Shown here piece after piece: positions 24,687 through 37,577 of a stretch of DNA of 64,000 bases. The position numbers and the translations under genes are program-made. The notes below the pieces were generated by a model that did no database searches, was not told where the DNA came from, and was given only the letters and a program-made list of their open reading frames with translations. The stretch is taken from NCBI GenBank assembly GCA_028386065.3, contig JAKUCV010007233.1:50287-114286 (forward strand), read 5' to 3'. This stretch comes from Turnera subulata. Lineage: Eukaryota > Streptophyta > Magnoliopsida > Malpighiales > Passifloraceae. Position 1 is the first letter of the stretch; each line of letters starts with the position of its first letter.

Positions 24687-26769
24687 ATGTTAGAGTGTGG
24701 CAACCACAGAGACTCGGATTGTGATTTAAGCATCAAGACCACAAACTCAAGCATCAGCTCAATGAGTAGCGACAGCTGTAGCAGCTACAGCCGCCTCTCC
24801 TTCGACCTCCACACCTCAAGATCCTCCCCGGAGAACCTAACCATCAAGCCCCACCGCTCCTCCTGCGACACAGCCTACTCCGCCATCTTCCGCCGCAAGA
24901 CCGGCCTCACCTCCCGCGACTTCCGCCTGCTCCGCCGCATCGGCTCAGGGGACATAGGCACCGTCTACCTCTGCCACCTCAGGAAGAATAACGAGGCCGA
25001 CGATGATGACGACGGTGATGGGCCGTGCTATTACGCGATGAAGGTGGTGGACAAGGAGGCCCTGGCCCTGAAGAAGAAGGTGCATAGGGCGGAGATGGAG
25101 AGGAGGATCTTGAAGATGCTCGACCACCCGTTCTTGCCTACCCTCTACGCCGAGTTTGAGGCCTCTCATTTCTCTTGCATTGTTATGGAGTACTGCTCCG
25201 GCGGTGACTTGCATTCTCTGAGACATAAGCAGCCCCATAAACGGTTTTCCCTCAGCTCTGCAAGGTTTGTTTGTTTGTCTTCTTCTTCACAGAGATATTT
25301 GCATGATTTTTTAAACTATATATCAGGAAATAAAAACAAATTTCTGTATATAAAAACAGGAAAAAGCTGCAACTTTTAGGAGTTTTAAATGATTATATTA
25401 TGCAAAGGTGTAAAACCCATCTGATCTTCTTGCATGGATTGAGTTCTGTGTTGTTTTTGTTGTCTTGTGTTAGAATCACCGATTGGTTGTTATCTTGTCT
25501 GCTTTACCCCTATGCTAAGTCTTCTTCAATGCAAAACCACTTTTTTTCTCTAATTCCTTACGTTTGTTTGTTTCTCTGGATTATAGTTGTCATTTCTCTT
25601 TTTCATTTGTGTATTTGAGTAACTAAATTAGTAGTAGTCATTAATGAGAGGTCCAAAAATCACTGCCTAGTTTCCCTTATTTTCCTGTGCAACCAAGATT
25701 TCTCAGGATCACCTCTCTGACTTAGCCGCAAACTTCCATAATTTGGAATTTCCTATTAATAGCACTGCGAATCAGCTCATTATGGTTACTTTCTGGATCA
25801 AAATTACTACATCAGGCACAAACCCTTTTCCTTTCCCATGCAATCACATCAGAATTCAGAAGATTTCCTCAGATTCTCTCACAATCAGATAAAAAAAGAG
25901 CAATAAAATCTGCGTCACTGTTTATGCTTCGGTTCACAAGAAATGCTATCCAAAAATTAACGTCATTTATTTTTATTTTTATTCTTTTTTTCAGGTTTTA
26001 TGCGGCAGAGGTTCTTGTAGCGTTGGAGTACCTTCACATGCTTGGAATCATCTACAGAGACCTAAAGCCTGAAAACGTTCTAGTCAGATCAGACGGTCAC
26101 ATCATGCTATCTGATTTTGACCTCTCACTCTGCTCCCATGCAATCCCAGCCGTTGAATCCCCTTCAGCCTCGCCAGATCCCGCTTCCCCACACACCCTAC
26201 TGTACACCAAGCCTCACCCAAGCAAAAAGACCAAGATCTCCTGCTTCAACTGGTGCTTCCGGTCCAAAAAGATCCAAAACCTCAACCCCAACCGCCTATT
26301 CGTCGCCGAGCCGGTCACTGCCCGGTCGTGCTCGTTCGTCGGGACCCACGAATACGTGGCCCCTGAGGTCGCCTCCGGTGGGTCCCACGGGAACGCAGTG
26401 GACTGGTGGGCCCTAGGAATTTTTATCTACGAGCTGATTTATGGACGCACCCCGTTCGCAGCTGCATCAAATGAGCTGACACTGCGAAACATCGTGAAAA
26501 AGCCCCTTTCCTTCCCGACCCACTCGCCGTCCTCCACGCTCGAGCAGCAGGCGCGGGACTTGATATCCGGGTTGCTGAACAAGGACCCGAACCGCAGGCT
26601 CGGGTCGAAACGCGGATCTGCCGAGGTCAAAACCCACCCTTTCTTCAAAGGGCTTAACCTGGCCCTGATAAGAACGTTGACCCCACCCGAGGTTCCTGGG
26701 CTGAGGAGGCCGAGCACGGCGTCGTTTAGGCAGGGGAAGTCTAACTCGACAACGTTTGACTTGTTTTAA
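24687..26769 (+). CDS. PID: PINOID, AGC3-type protein kinase
   Basis: There are two exons, 24687-25264 and 25995-26769, with GT..AG junctions splitting an Arg codon, giving 450 residues (Arabidopsis PID has 438). PID phosphorylates PIN auxin efflux carriers at the plasma membrane and sets their polarity. The N-terminus has the family's Ser-rich start (SCSSYSRLSFD, IKPHRSS). The kinase domain runs from about residue 80: glycine loop GSGDIG (86-91), Lys119 in AMK, YRDLKPEN with catalytic Asp215, and DFD (233-235) in place of DFG, the plant AGCVIII hallmark. An insertion of about 65 residues precedes SFVGTHEYVAPE, with Ser304/Ser306 matching the PDK1-target sites. The protein ends FDLF, a PIF-like docking motif. 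I choose the ATG at 24687 because it matches the family N-terminus; an in-frame ATG at 24558 would add 43 residues encoded partly by the TA repeat. Confidence 0.96.
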
Positions 26770-29700
26770 TGTAGAGCGAGAGGTGACCGACCGCGGTAGT
26801 TGCGCCACGTGTTGAGTCAGCCCCGCCACATTTTGTTGTCCATGGCGGGTGATAGTTGTGCATATTCGACCGTCTTATTTATTTTTTTTTTCTTCTTCTT
26901 TAGAACTAAATTATGTGTAGGAGACTTAACATGAATGATACCCCTAGTTAATTACGACATTAATATCGATTGAGTAATATTTTCCCAAAACCTGAGGTTG
27001 CTGTTGTTGTAAACAGACAGGATGATGCCTTGGACAAGCCAAAGTGAGATTTTGTCCTGCCAAATAATGGCATTTGATCGGATCATAGGCATTGTGGTTT
27101 AGAAACCCCGTGGTGTTTTACTTGATGGGGAAAGTTTCACTACTAAGTGCATATATATACAAATACTTAAAGGTACAAGTGGATGGTGATGGGTTTTGTT
27201 TAATTAGTACAATTTGACGAGTTTAAGCATATGGTTGCATATGAATTATTTTAGGAGTTTTTTTAAAAAGTATTTGGAAAGATCTGAAATGGCGGAAGCC
27301 TGGCATGTTTTTGCATGTTTCCCAAACTAATCAGTGAGAATCCGAGAAATTTTGTTTATTTATTCACTACTTGCAGTCGGTTAAAGAGGATGCCAGGAAC
27401 ATTAAGTATAATTGGTGGTACATCTAATTTTGGGGATCATTCATGTTAATTTGCTGGCAAGTTTTATAGGATGCTGCTGTTAACATGCAGTGCATGACAC
27501 ATGTATTATTTGCCCTTCAAAGTTGTACAGAACCTAAGGTGTGGTCACAGTATTCTTTTTCTTCATAGACTTCCAAGCTAAGCAGCATTTAAAGCGATAT
27601 TGATTGTTTATTGAATTGTTGGTATAATGTAGAAGATGTATAATATCATATAATTGCTTTTAGGAAGTAACACTATAAATCTATAATTGACTTGTATTAT
27701 CAAGTTCAGTTGGAGATATGAATGATTAGAATGATGTACAAATCACTTATTCGTATTTTTCAACGGTCACGTTTGGATGCACATCCAATATTAGTCGTAT
27801 GATATTCCAACTTGAAACGTGGTATTCCTAAGAACAACACTTTTTTGAGAATAAATTTCCTAAGAACAACACTTGAGTTACAGCCTTGGAATAAATTTTG
27901 AAAACGAGAGGTGCAACTATTTCATCGTCTTACCTAGGCTAGTAGGTTTTGACTCTCAAAAACTTTCACCAATCCAAGAGCATAAACTTTGGACCTAAAC
28001 ATTATAGGAGAACAAGAAGCAGAGACTAGGGTTTATCTTTTCGGGTCAATATTTGCGATGGCTAACTTTGGTCGACTACACAAACACAATAACCATCCCC
28101 AAATTCCCGCAGCTTTTGATCTTAAATATATAGTATTCTTTTACTGGTAGGACTCAGAAAGAAGAGGAATAATTTTGGTTATTTTATTAACTTCCATCTT
28201 CTAGTAGAAAATGTGGGACCTGCAAGGAACCGGCTTGTAGACAAATCATGTGGGGAGCGGGAATCGTGTGGGGCAGAAGCAGACATCAACGGCTTAGATT
28301 CTCATTTAAGTCTTCCTTAATCATCTATTTTTTTTATTACTTGTATAATAGAGGTCTTAAATGATTGGATAATAATAATTTTGCGATCGATACCCTACCA
28401 AAAGGCCAAAAAGCATGTAAAGGGTGATGAATTTTTGCATAAGCCGAGGTTCTAAAACAGAAACGATGGTCAGAACTCGGACCAAGCCAATTTTTTATTA
28501 TTAGCTAAAAAATAAATTCTAAAAAAAGAAACAGAGACATTTTAAGCGCGTAGAGACACGACCTTGGTTTTTTTTCTTGTATTTAAAGAAAAAAAAATAA
28601 TAGGAGTGGAGAAAGAGGGTTTTGACAACACATGGGGCTGTCCATGTGATCACCTGCCAACCAGGCAGCCCTACCAGCTCACTTGAAAGCACTGTCCCCT
28701 CCTTCGTGTCCCAAACCCTGCCCCACGTAAAGGCCCACCATTTCTTTTTTTTTTAAAAAAAATCAGACTACTACATAATGAAAACAAATTAATTAGGCAT
28801 CCCGCCCTTTAAAGCAATCACGTTTACCCACGTGGCATGTCAACCTGATGTCCACCTGGACAGTTCCATATGACGTGACCCCATCCCTCCTAGGGGTGTA
28901 CTAATAATACTACTACTACTATGCTTAGGGGAGGGGGGATGGCTCATAGTCACTTCAAATTCGATGAGTGGAAGAAAAAACAGAAAGGAAGAGGATATCA
29001 ATTAATGATTTTAAATAAAAGGGATTCGTGGAAAGTTTTCAAATCATGATGGTGATGATGAGAAACAAGAAAAGACAGGGAGGAGTATATGATAAGAGCG
29101 ATGATGATGAAGAGTGCGTTCAAACTTCAAAAACAAAAGATGGGGAGGGGGATGAGTGAGTGAGTGAGTAATTGGTGATGGGAGTGCAAATACTATATTA
29201 CTACTTCGATGTTGGGAGTTGGTAGATTTGGATGGGTTTTTGTTTAGTTGTCTCTCTTTCCTCTGTTGGTGGTATAGATTAATGCTAGATGAGACTCATG
29301 AAGTCCCTTACCATATAGTATATATTTTTATATGTATATACACATGACATGGATCATAGGTAAGTGAGAATTGGGGTCGGTTTTCTCCGGGTTAGGCATG
29401 CATTTCAAGGGGATCTACTAAGATATATATAAGAACCTTCTAATTATATATACGGCCAGCTCTTTGACTTTTGTTTTTAACAGATAAGTATAGTCGTGGA
29501 CATGTTAAACAAAGACAAAGTTACGTGCTAAGTAAATTATTGGGTTGTGAGCAAGGGAATGCTTTGTCAAACATCTTCTTGAAGGTGGCGACAGAGAGAA
29601 AATGAAAGAGATTAGTAGTATGGTAGTACTTGATTCTGTAAAGAGAAAGTTGCCAGCTGAGAATTGATCGGGCAAAACTAAATGCCAGCTTTCATAAATT

Positions 29701-30750
29701 CTTGGGTATCAACAAATGTGTAAATTCGATGTACGACAATTAAAAGATTGTCACCTAACTTCAACATAGTTTACCTAACTTACAGCCAAACTTCTTTTCT
29801 TTTTGAAAAAGAACTTTGTTTTGCCAGTTAAGGATGATAATAAGAAGCGACACACACATTATAAGTATTGACAACTGTTGTTTAATGATTCCTACTTCAA
29901 ATTAATTATCAGTTCCTTTTCGTGAACTAGCAAAAATTTCCAAATCAATAGCATGATTTTTTCCTTTTGGTAGCATGCACCTACTTCTTAAAATTGCTTT
30001 CGGATTCGGAGGAGTACAAGTAGAAACTGTAAGTGTACATTAATTCCTATAAATTCCAGTACAGCGACAAAATTAAATTCCACGAACGAATATTTAATGC
30101 ATTTGTTTTAACTTTCATTTCCTGGGTAAAGGGATATGTATATTGCCATCTACCTGGAAAAATTTTACCCGTACGTATCATACTATAGGGGTTGCTTTCT
30201 CACATAATGGTATCCCCAGCTTGGTTCAAATTTCAGCTATGTGTTGTACTGGAAATGACCATGCAATCATGCAGGACTACAGAACAAAATGTGTTTCACA
30301 TTTTCTGACAAAAAAATTTTCGTGTTTCTTGGCGGAACTCGTGTCATATTTTCATCAAATACTCCATGAATTAATCACCCTTAAGTAAATTTTTCAAGCT
30401 AGTTTCTGTTGCCAATGCTATCAGGACACCTCAGTAATTAAAAATTTAAAAGGTAGTAATGTTAATTCTATTTCTTAATTATTAATTTCGCACTCCCAGG
30501 TGTTTATAGTGATAATTAAACATTTGGTCACAAACTACTATACTTCTTTGTACAATAGAGACTTTGGATCTCGCTCTACTCTGTATCGTCTCCAGCAAAA
30601 CTATTCAAATGTAATTTGGAGATGAGGAAAGGAAAGTAAAATAATTTATCTTTCTCCTGTGTGGATTTATAAGTAGTAAAATATGTGTGGTTGGTTGGAA
30701 TTGAAAGGACATGCTATGATAAATGAACATCAGCAGACTTTAACAACAAC
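26770..30750. other. Intergenic, no gene seen
   Basis: This holds the 3' flank of PINOID followed by AT-rich sequence. No ORF has a domain or credible exon structure. A GC-richer patch near 28630-28730 and GATG-type low-complexity sequence near 29045-29110 are the only compositional changes seen. Confidence 0.4.
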
Positions 30751-30832
30751 GACGCTTTGGCCGAGTGGTTAAGGCGTGTGCCTGCTAAGTACATGGGGTT
30801 TCCCCGCGAGAGTTCGAATCTCTCAGGCGTCG
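30751..30832 (+). tRNA. tRNA-Ser (GCU anticodon)
   Basis: This folds as a class II tRNA. The acceptor stem is GACGCTT with AGGCGTC, followed by discriminator G. The A box is TGGCCGAGTGG, the anticodon loop is CTGCTAA with anticodon GCT, there is a long variable arm containing GGGG..CCCC, and the T arm is GAGAGTTCGAATCTCTC. A T run (TTTTTTT, from about 30836) follows as a Pol III terminator. There is no intron. It decodes AGC/AGU serine codons. It looks functional, without mismatches in the stems I checked. Confidence 0.96.
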
Positions 30833-33800
30833 AACTTTTTTTAATTTCTCTTCCAACGTTAACCGCGTCTCCTTCACTTTCATGTCGTTTTTGTTCTTTT
30901 AGCATACATAGTACGATTATGAAATTTACCTCAATAACAACCCAATACTGCTACAGAGATAGATACTACCAAAACTGAAAATTAAACATTATAAAAACGA
31001 AGCTCCAAATGTCAAAACGAATACGTGGCGTCCTGCCAATGGGTGAAGAAATTTTCTTTTTATAATCATGGGTCAAGTCAATGTTCGGATGGTGATGTAA
31101 GATAAAGCATCACCCAATATCTCTTTGTTGATCTCTCTGTCCCTCTCTGTGTCAGTAGGAACTAGGAAGTAGGAAAAAAACCACCTTATTGGTAAGTTCG
31201 CTTCTGGCAGAGAGAAACGGCATCGCATGCACTTTATTTAATTTCTTAATCACTTCAATTATCGAAGTAAACCAATGGGAAAGAAAGGAATTTAGAACTT
31301 AAAATGTCGTGTCTACAAAGGTAAAACTGGGAGACAAGGTTATATCACGTGAGCTGTGTATGGATGTTCACCGTAACTTGTGCCTAGGAATGAGACTATA
31401 TGGTCTAGTATTACGTGGCCTATGGTTGTGGCACAGAGAAGAGGATTCAATATTCCATAAATAATGGTAGTAAAAGTATGACAATGGTTAGTTTCGTAGG
31501 CCTGCCATATAGTGCTTACGGCCTATATACGTGGGGTTTGCAACCACGCTACGGCTCCCGATGTGGGGCTAAACTAGTCATCTGCATTTTACATGAAATA
31601 AGTCAAATAACCTGCACCTCGGTTATATTTATCGGTCATAGTAGTCGGCCAATAATGAATTTAAAGTTGTTATGGTTGCATTATTATGCACAAGAAAGAA
31701 AAACTAATTGATTTTTTTTAAAAAAACTAATTGAAATATGTTAGCATATCCTTCCCAGCGAGGCATGAACATATTGATTGCTCGTCACGAAAGTGTCATA
31801 GCAAGGATGTGTTACTCTTCTTTCCTGAGGAAAAGTTAGATACTGGTGGTCTTAGGTGACATGGGGTACTTACCAGCTCCTTTCTTTTTAAGTCAATATG
31901 TAAATTCTATTTGATGTGAATTCTTATTTGAAGAGAGGAGGGCAATCCCCCTTAATTGCGTCAAGGAAATCTCTTGAAACGCATCCAGTGTGACTGACGT
32001 TCTTAGCATCTTTACCTAGAGGTGCCACCAGCAGTGACATTTCTAATTCTAGTTAGCATTAATTGCCAAGAGAATACGAAACCAGCTACGATAAACCTTT
32101 GATCTTCTGATTCCGTTTAGTTATCAGGCTTTAGAGCCATTTCTAGCTTGAACACTGACCATATGTACAGATCATGGACCGGCCTAAAACCATATGTAGA
32201 CTCCCTTTTACTTAGGCTTATGAATCCCTGGGGGTGCGAATTGAAGTTGCCCAAGTACAAAAATCCCACCGCTAAGGAGTCAGCTAGTACGAATAAGCCC
32301 ATCCAATGAAGACTTCAAAGTCGACAGCTATTAATTATCAAATAACAATATCCATTAAAGCAAGCAAACAAGCCTCACCATGTGGGAGTGGGACCAAACC
32401 GAAGACAGAGCTTGCACTATCATCAAGCAGGCCGTTAATGCATTTGACGATCCATACCTTTGATCAATGAATGCTACAACAACTTAGGTTGTGTTCCCTC
32501 TTTCCCATCTTCCCCATTTACATTTTCTATTTTCTCCTTACTCTATGCTTTGTACTAAGGGAACATAAGGTGATATTTTCCCGTTCCTGAGATCCAACTC
32601 CAACCTCACTACCCAAACCGACAGCACATGCACTAATTCTCTAGCATTAGATAAGAAGAAACACAATCTGCTTTCACTTCAATACCAACCAACAAAGCAC
32701 TCTTAGCTCTAGCTTCTCTTTGACCACAGCTTTACACCATTGCTCGCCGAAACTATAAATCAAAACTAGACAGCAATTCCTGGCCTTAATCAAATGGTGT
32801 AGTGTCAAGCCATGGTATATTGCAGGCAATTGATAAATAGTAACCTCAATTCACAGCGTAGCCATGCTTACAATCACCTCAGTCCTCTATAAACATTGCA
32901 GCAAGAAAATCAGCCTAATTACAGGCTAGCTGGCACGCAAGCTGCAAAATAACTACTACTCTGCTTTAGAATTATTCATATCCTGGCAATTTCCAGAAAA
33001 TTTATCCGGCCATGCCAATCCTCGGTTCTCTCTGCTCTATATCTAGCTAGTAAGTAAGCATGGGTATTTGATTTGTGATAGAGGTGCTGCCACCTAACAA
33101 TACATCTTCCTTACCTAAGCTTGTTGATGCCAGCACAATCAATGAGAGAAGTGCTGCAATCAGCCCTGCCATACTCCACAACTTCTGGAGCTCTTAAAGT
33201 ATCAATTAAAACAACCAGATTCCTGATATACATTTCCCATAGTCCACCGGTATAAGCCAACATACTTTTGGCTACCCTACACGAGTTTTCTGCCCCATCA
33301 GTTGCAGACATCCCCATTGAAGTCTCCCCAGCCTGTTGACTCTTTAGCCACCTTATTTTGTCTTTCTGCCTTCCAAGTTGTATAGACCAATTTTAACTCC
33401 AAGCACATCACCATAAACCAGTGAGTCAGAAAGAAAATCACTATGATACATGAAAAATTCAAATCCCTTATTTCCATTAACGAACTTCTACTATGTTTGC
33501 GACTCTAAGAATCGAATTATCTCCTCCATAAAAACAAACCATCTAACCCACTCCTTCATTTAAGAATATATATAGTGAGTAAACAAAGGGCATCCATCAT
33601 AAAATTTAGAGCTGTCTAAACTCATGAGCTCAAAGTTGCCCCTAAGAAGCAAAGTAATAGGAAAACAGAACCTACCAAAGAGAAATCTAACCCGCATCAT
33701 CAAAGAATACATACAGTAGAACATGCATACTCTATCGCATATTTTCACACTATTTTATCTGACACCACAAAGTGATTAAAGTAGATTAGGAAACGAGGAA

Positions 33801-34452
33801 AGGTGTCTAATGATATTCAGGCAATAGGTGCCAAAGCTGCTTCTTTCTACCCTGCCAATTTCACTCGCGAAATTTAAAATTGTCAAATGGTCAGGGACAT
33901 TGCACAATTTCACAGTATCAGCACACTAAGAAGTATCAGAGTAAGCGTACTCTTAATGAAACAAAATAGTATCAGAGTACATAGAGTCATGCGTCAATGC
34001 AAACAGGGCAAGTAAACATTATATCAAAGGGGAAGCCATAAAATGGCGAGTTTATGATAGGAAAATGAAAAACGAAAGAGAACAGGTGAAGGATCTCCAC
34101 AAAATACAAGGGTTAATTGATTTAAGAGCATGCAAACAAATTACAGGCTCTATTTTTTCCATCTAGAGAAACAAACGATTTCTCCAAATGCCCATACATA
34201 TTCCAACACATTTCCACTCCCTGACAACCTTAATATCATTGTCACTATTATTAGAAACACATCATAATGGAAGTACTTACGGCAGGATAAGGTATGGCCA
34301 ACACTAACGAATTTTAATTACTCAAATAAAATTAATAAATAAGTAAACAACAGTAGTAGCTACACTCAACAACATAAAGAATTCCTACGTTAATAATGTC
34401 TACTGCTTACATGGGAGTATGCAGGTCTCTGAACTTCCCCCAACCAAGGCCA
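30833..34452. other. Intergenic, no confident gene
   Basis: The interval is mostly AT-rich without domains. A minus-strand ORF at 33111-33317 (68 codons, unusually non-repetitive composition) ends exactly at a good splice donor (AG then GTAAGG), but I recognise no family and find no matching acceptor exon. I do not call it a gene. The last part is the 3' flank of the first F-box gene. Confidence 0.4.
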
Positions 34453-35530
34453 TTAATCAAAATATAAAGCCTCATAATCAGACATATCACTTCCTCCTGA
34501 GAACTCATAAAACCCATCATCATCATCAGACATCAAATCCACATCCGAAATCCCAGATGGATAATCTTCCTCCGAAGAAACAAGGTCATGAATCTCTTGA
34601 TTGAACGGATAATCAGCAGTGGAATCATTTGGGGCGCGCAACTCCTTGATCCTCCCAATACCCCTCCGCTCCAATTCTCGATCGTTCAAATTCACATTGA
34701 AGCAGTGGCGCAGGTCCAGGGACTCGAGGCGATGGCAGGAATCAAGAATCGCCAACAACCCGTCGTTGGTGAGCTTGTTCCCGAAAAGCTGGAGGCGGCG
34801 CAGGGAAGGCATGCTTTTGGCAATGGCAAACGCCTCGTCGTCGCAGACAATTGGGAGGCGGGTGTAACAGGTGGCGTTGAGTTTGAAGGATAAGAGTAAC
34901 GGGAGAGAGCGCCCGATTTGTTCAATTGTTTCGCTTCGGAAACCGCAGTAGGACAATTCCAGCTCCTCCAAGAACCGGAAATTCGGTGCTGTTACCGATA
35001 GACACTCATCGGATACGCCGGAGCAGTATACTAACCGGAGAATTTTGAGGTTAACGCATCTGTAAACGTTTAAGTGTCAGCGATTTGGCAGTTACACAAT
35101 AGAGATAAAAGAGTAGAAAATAAGAGAAAGAGGGAGAGGACCTATCGGAGATGTAGCGGAGGAGGTTGTCGGAGGCGAAATGGTGGATGACGATGTCGTG
35201 GAGGGCGCCGGAACTCCGGTCGACGGCGTGGCGGCAGATTTTCTCGAGGTCGTAGGTAACGCCGGGGACGGCGTCGTCTTCTTCGTAGTAGTAGGGGTCG
35301 CGCAAGTGGATGGATCTCCAAAGCGAAGGGTCGTCCCGGCACAGGCGGCGCCACGCGGAGCATACGTACTGCGCGCTTGTGATGATCTCGATGGGCCCTA
35401 ACCTCCAGAGGATCGACGCCGTCACGTCCGCCGGTAGCTCCGCCCAGTTTCGAAGGCACGAAGGCGGCGGAGGTGATGGCGGTGCTGGAGAATCTATATC
35501 CATTGTGGTTGACGGTGAAGTATTATGCAT
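34453..35530 (-). CDS. F-box/LRR protein, SKIP19/FBL23 type (copy 1)
   Basis: There are two exons, 35142-35530 and 34453-35059, joined in phase across a GT..AG intron of 82 bases, giving about 331 residues (322 if the second ATG at 35503 is used). An F-box near residues 28-72 (LPADVTASILWRLG, then SAWRRLCRDDPSLW) should bind SKP1 in an SCF ubiquitin ligase. Exon 2 encodes leucine-rich repeats (LKILRLVYC, LEELELSYC, LRRLQLFGN, LESLDLRHC) that would select the substrate. The C-terminus is acidic (SDDDDG). This copy is the most diverged of the cluster, with EDD and Tyr-rich sequence after the F-box, but it has no disabling change. The substrate is unknown. Confidence 0.9.
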
Positions 35531-36389
35531 CGCGATGGTTTCTGCGCGTGATTGATGGGTGTGTGGTGGAAAACCGAGGGATTTCGGGACGGTGTCGCCG
35601 GGTTTTACCGGGTTATCAGAGAAATGTTTGCGGTATCATATAGGAAAAGCTATGACCATTTAAACTTATTGGGCTCGTGTGTATAAACTGTGAAGATTAG
35701 GCCCAACAAAATGATTGGGCCATCATCCTGGACCCAATCTTGTGCAACCAAACGAGAAGGAAAACAAGCCGACAAAGAGAAATGTTGCAACGCCAGTCGT
35801 GGAACCATCTTGATTAGCATCTCTAGTACATAGAGGTAGGTCTCAACTCTCAACTTCATTTACCAGCCTCTAATTACAAGAACATAGGCATTACCCTTTA
35901 AACAGAGGCCCAAAAGACATTTTGCAGGGGTACATTGAACATAATAAGTCTGTTTCAGAACCCAATAACTTGACCAGGGGAAGATAACAATTGCAGCTTC
36001 GTTGATCATGGGAATCATGAGTGAAACAGAGGGTGATTGCAACAGATCACAGCATTCATCCACTAGGAAAAATAAACAGGGACCTGGCAATCATCGGCAG
36101 ATTCGTTGCTGCATATTACAGAAAGGAGAAAGTTTAAACTTTAAACTAGTAGTGTTGCAAACAAGGGGATGGAAATGAAAGTAAAGCGACCAGTACACTA
36201 CCATCCATAACTTGACTTATTCGTCTAAAACGCCATAAAACTTCATTGTCAATATCCAGAAAAAGAGGTGCCAGCCTCATCTACAGAGCCACTGGTCACT
36301 ACCAGAGAACTGGCCTAAATGCTCGATGTTTTCACCATAACTATCAAAAACACTCATACACGTCAAATGAATCTGGACAATCATCATCA
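35531..36389. other. Spacer between F-box copies 1 and 2
   Basis: This is the promoter side of copy 1 and the 3' flank of copy 2. No separate gene is seen. A short ORF at 35860-36090 has no domain. Confidence 0.4.
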
Positions 36390-37577
36390 TCATCCGGGTC
36401 GATCAAGGTTTAAAACAGGAGCCTCGTAATCATCATCCCCATCAAATGAATCATCATCATCGTAGTCCTCCTCTTCCTCCTCCTCCTCCTCTTCCTCTTC
36501 CTCTTCCTCTTCCTCCTCCTCCTCCTCCTCATCATCATCATCATCATTACCATCATCGTCCTCGCTGTATTCCTCCTCATCATCACCATCGTCCTCGCTG
36601 TCCTCCTCCTCATCATCACCATCATCGTCATCTACAACACGAGCATCGAATGGGTACCCACGCGTAGAATCATGGGGACGCAACAACACTTTGATCCTCT
36701 CAGCACATCTTCGCTCCAAACCCCCTTCCTGCAGCTTCAGATTGAAACACTGACGCAGGTCGAGGGATTCCAGGTGAGCGCAACCATCAAGAATGGCCTG
36801 CAACCCATCATTTCTAAGAAGGTTCCCGAAAATTTTGAGATGGCGTAGCCCAGGCATGGATTTTCCTATGGCCATTGCCTCCTCGTCCACGTCAGAATCC
36901 CAATTCGAGCACATGACGCCTACCCGGTTCAATGTGAATGATTTGAGAAGCGGGCAAGACCGTCCAATAACCTCAATACTGTCTCTTGATACGGCGTTAT
37001 AGCAGTAGTGGAACTCTAGTTCCTCCAACAACGGCATCTTTTCAGCAGCGTAAATCAACCCTTCATCGGAAATGCCACGACAGAACACAAGCCTAAGGCT
37101 TTTGAGACTACTCGACCTGTTAGGTGATATTTTTCATAAAGAAAGTAAAGACCTTTAAAACAGCACATACAAAACCCATCACTGAAAATGTGCTAAAAAT
37201 ACAAATGACACACAGGTTTGCTTAATACTAGGAGTACCTATCGACGATGTACTCGAGGAGTTCATCGGTGCCGAAAACTCGATATTGATGTGCTGCAGGT
37301 CGCCGGAGCTCCGGTTTACCGCGTGCCGGCACATTTTTTCGAGACTGGAGGGCAAGCGGTCGAGGTCGCCCAGAAGAATGTGCATGTCGACGGACCTCCA
37401 CATGGAGGGTTCCTTGCAGATGGAGCGCCAAGTGGTGCACACTTTCTGGGCGGTTTCCAGTATCTCGACGCCACCCAGCCGGTGGAGGATGGAGGCCGTC
37501 ACATCCCTTGGTAACTCCAGCCAGTTTCGAGTGCCTAGTTCTGGTTGCTCTTGTCGCGGTGGTGGCGGTGGACTCAT
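36390..37577 (-). pseudogene. F-box/LRR copy 2, frameshifted, with acidic tail
   Basis: The exons correspond to 37238-37577 and 36390-37116. Exon 1 starts MSPPPPPRQEQ and keeps a good F-box (LPRDVTASILHRLGGVEIL). Near its end, at about 37273-37278, the reading frame slips: this copy has four A residues (CCGAAAACTC, plus strand) where copy 4 has five, so the conserved FGTDELLEYIVDR segment is out of frame, and splicing to exon 2 would meet a stop soon after. Exon 2 alone is open and encodes normal LRRs, then an extreme tail of Asp and Glu (about 36420-36640), including more than 20 consecutive Glu. It is either a recent pseudogene or a homopolymer error in the assembly; the rest of the gene looks intact. 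Confidence 0.75.
36465..36640 (-). repeat. GAG/GAT trinucleotide repeat coding for Asp/Glu
   Basis: The plus strand shows runs of TCC, TTC and TCA triplets; on the minus strand these are GAG, GAA and GAT codons. This microsatellite makes the acidic C-terminus of F-box copy 2 and probably varies in length. Confidence 0.9.

Noticed and set aside
30714..30905. ORFs overlapping 30714-30978 on both strands
   Set aside because: They are chance frames over the tRNA-Ser gene.
36410..36667. Met/Arg-rich and His/Pro-rich ORFs
   Set aside because: They are other-frame shadows of the GAG/GAT repeat in F-box copy 2.
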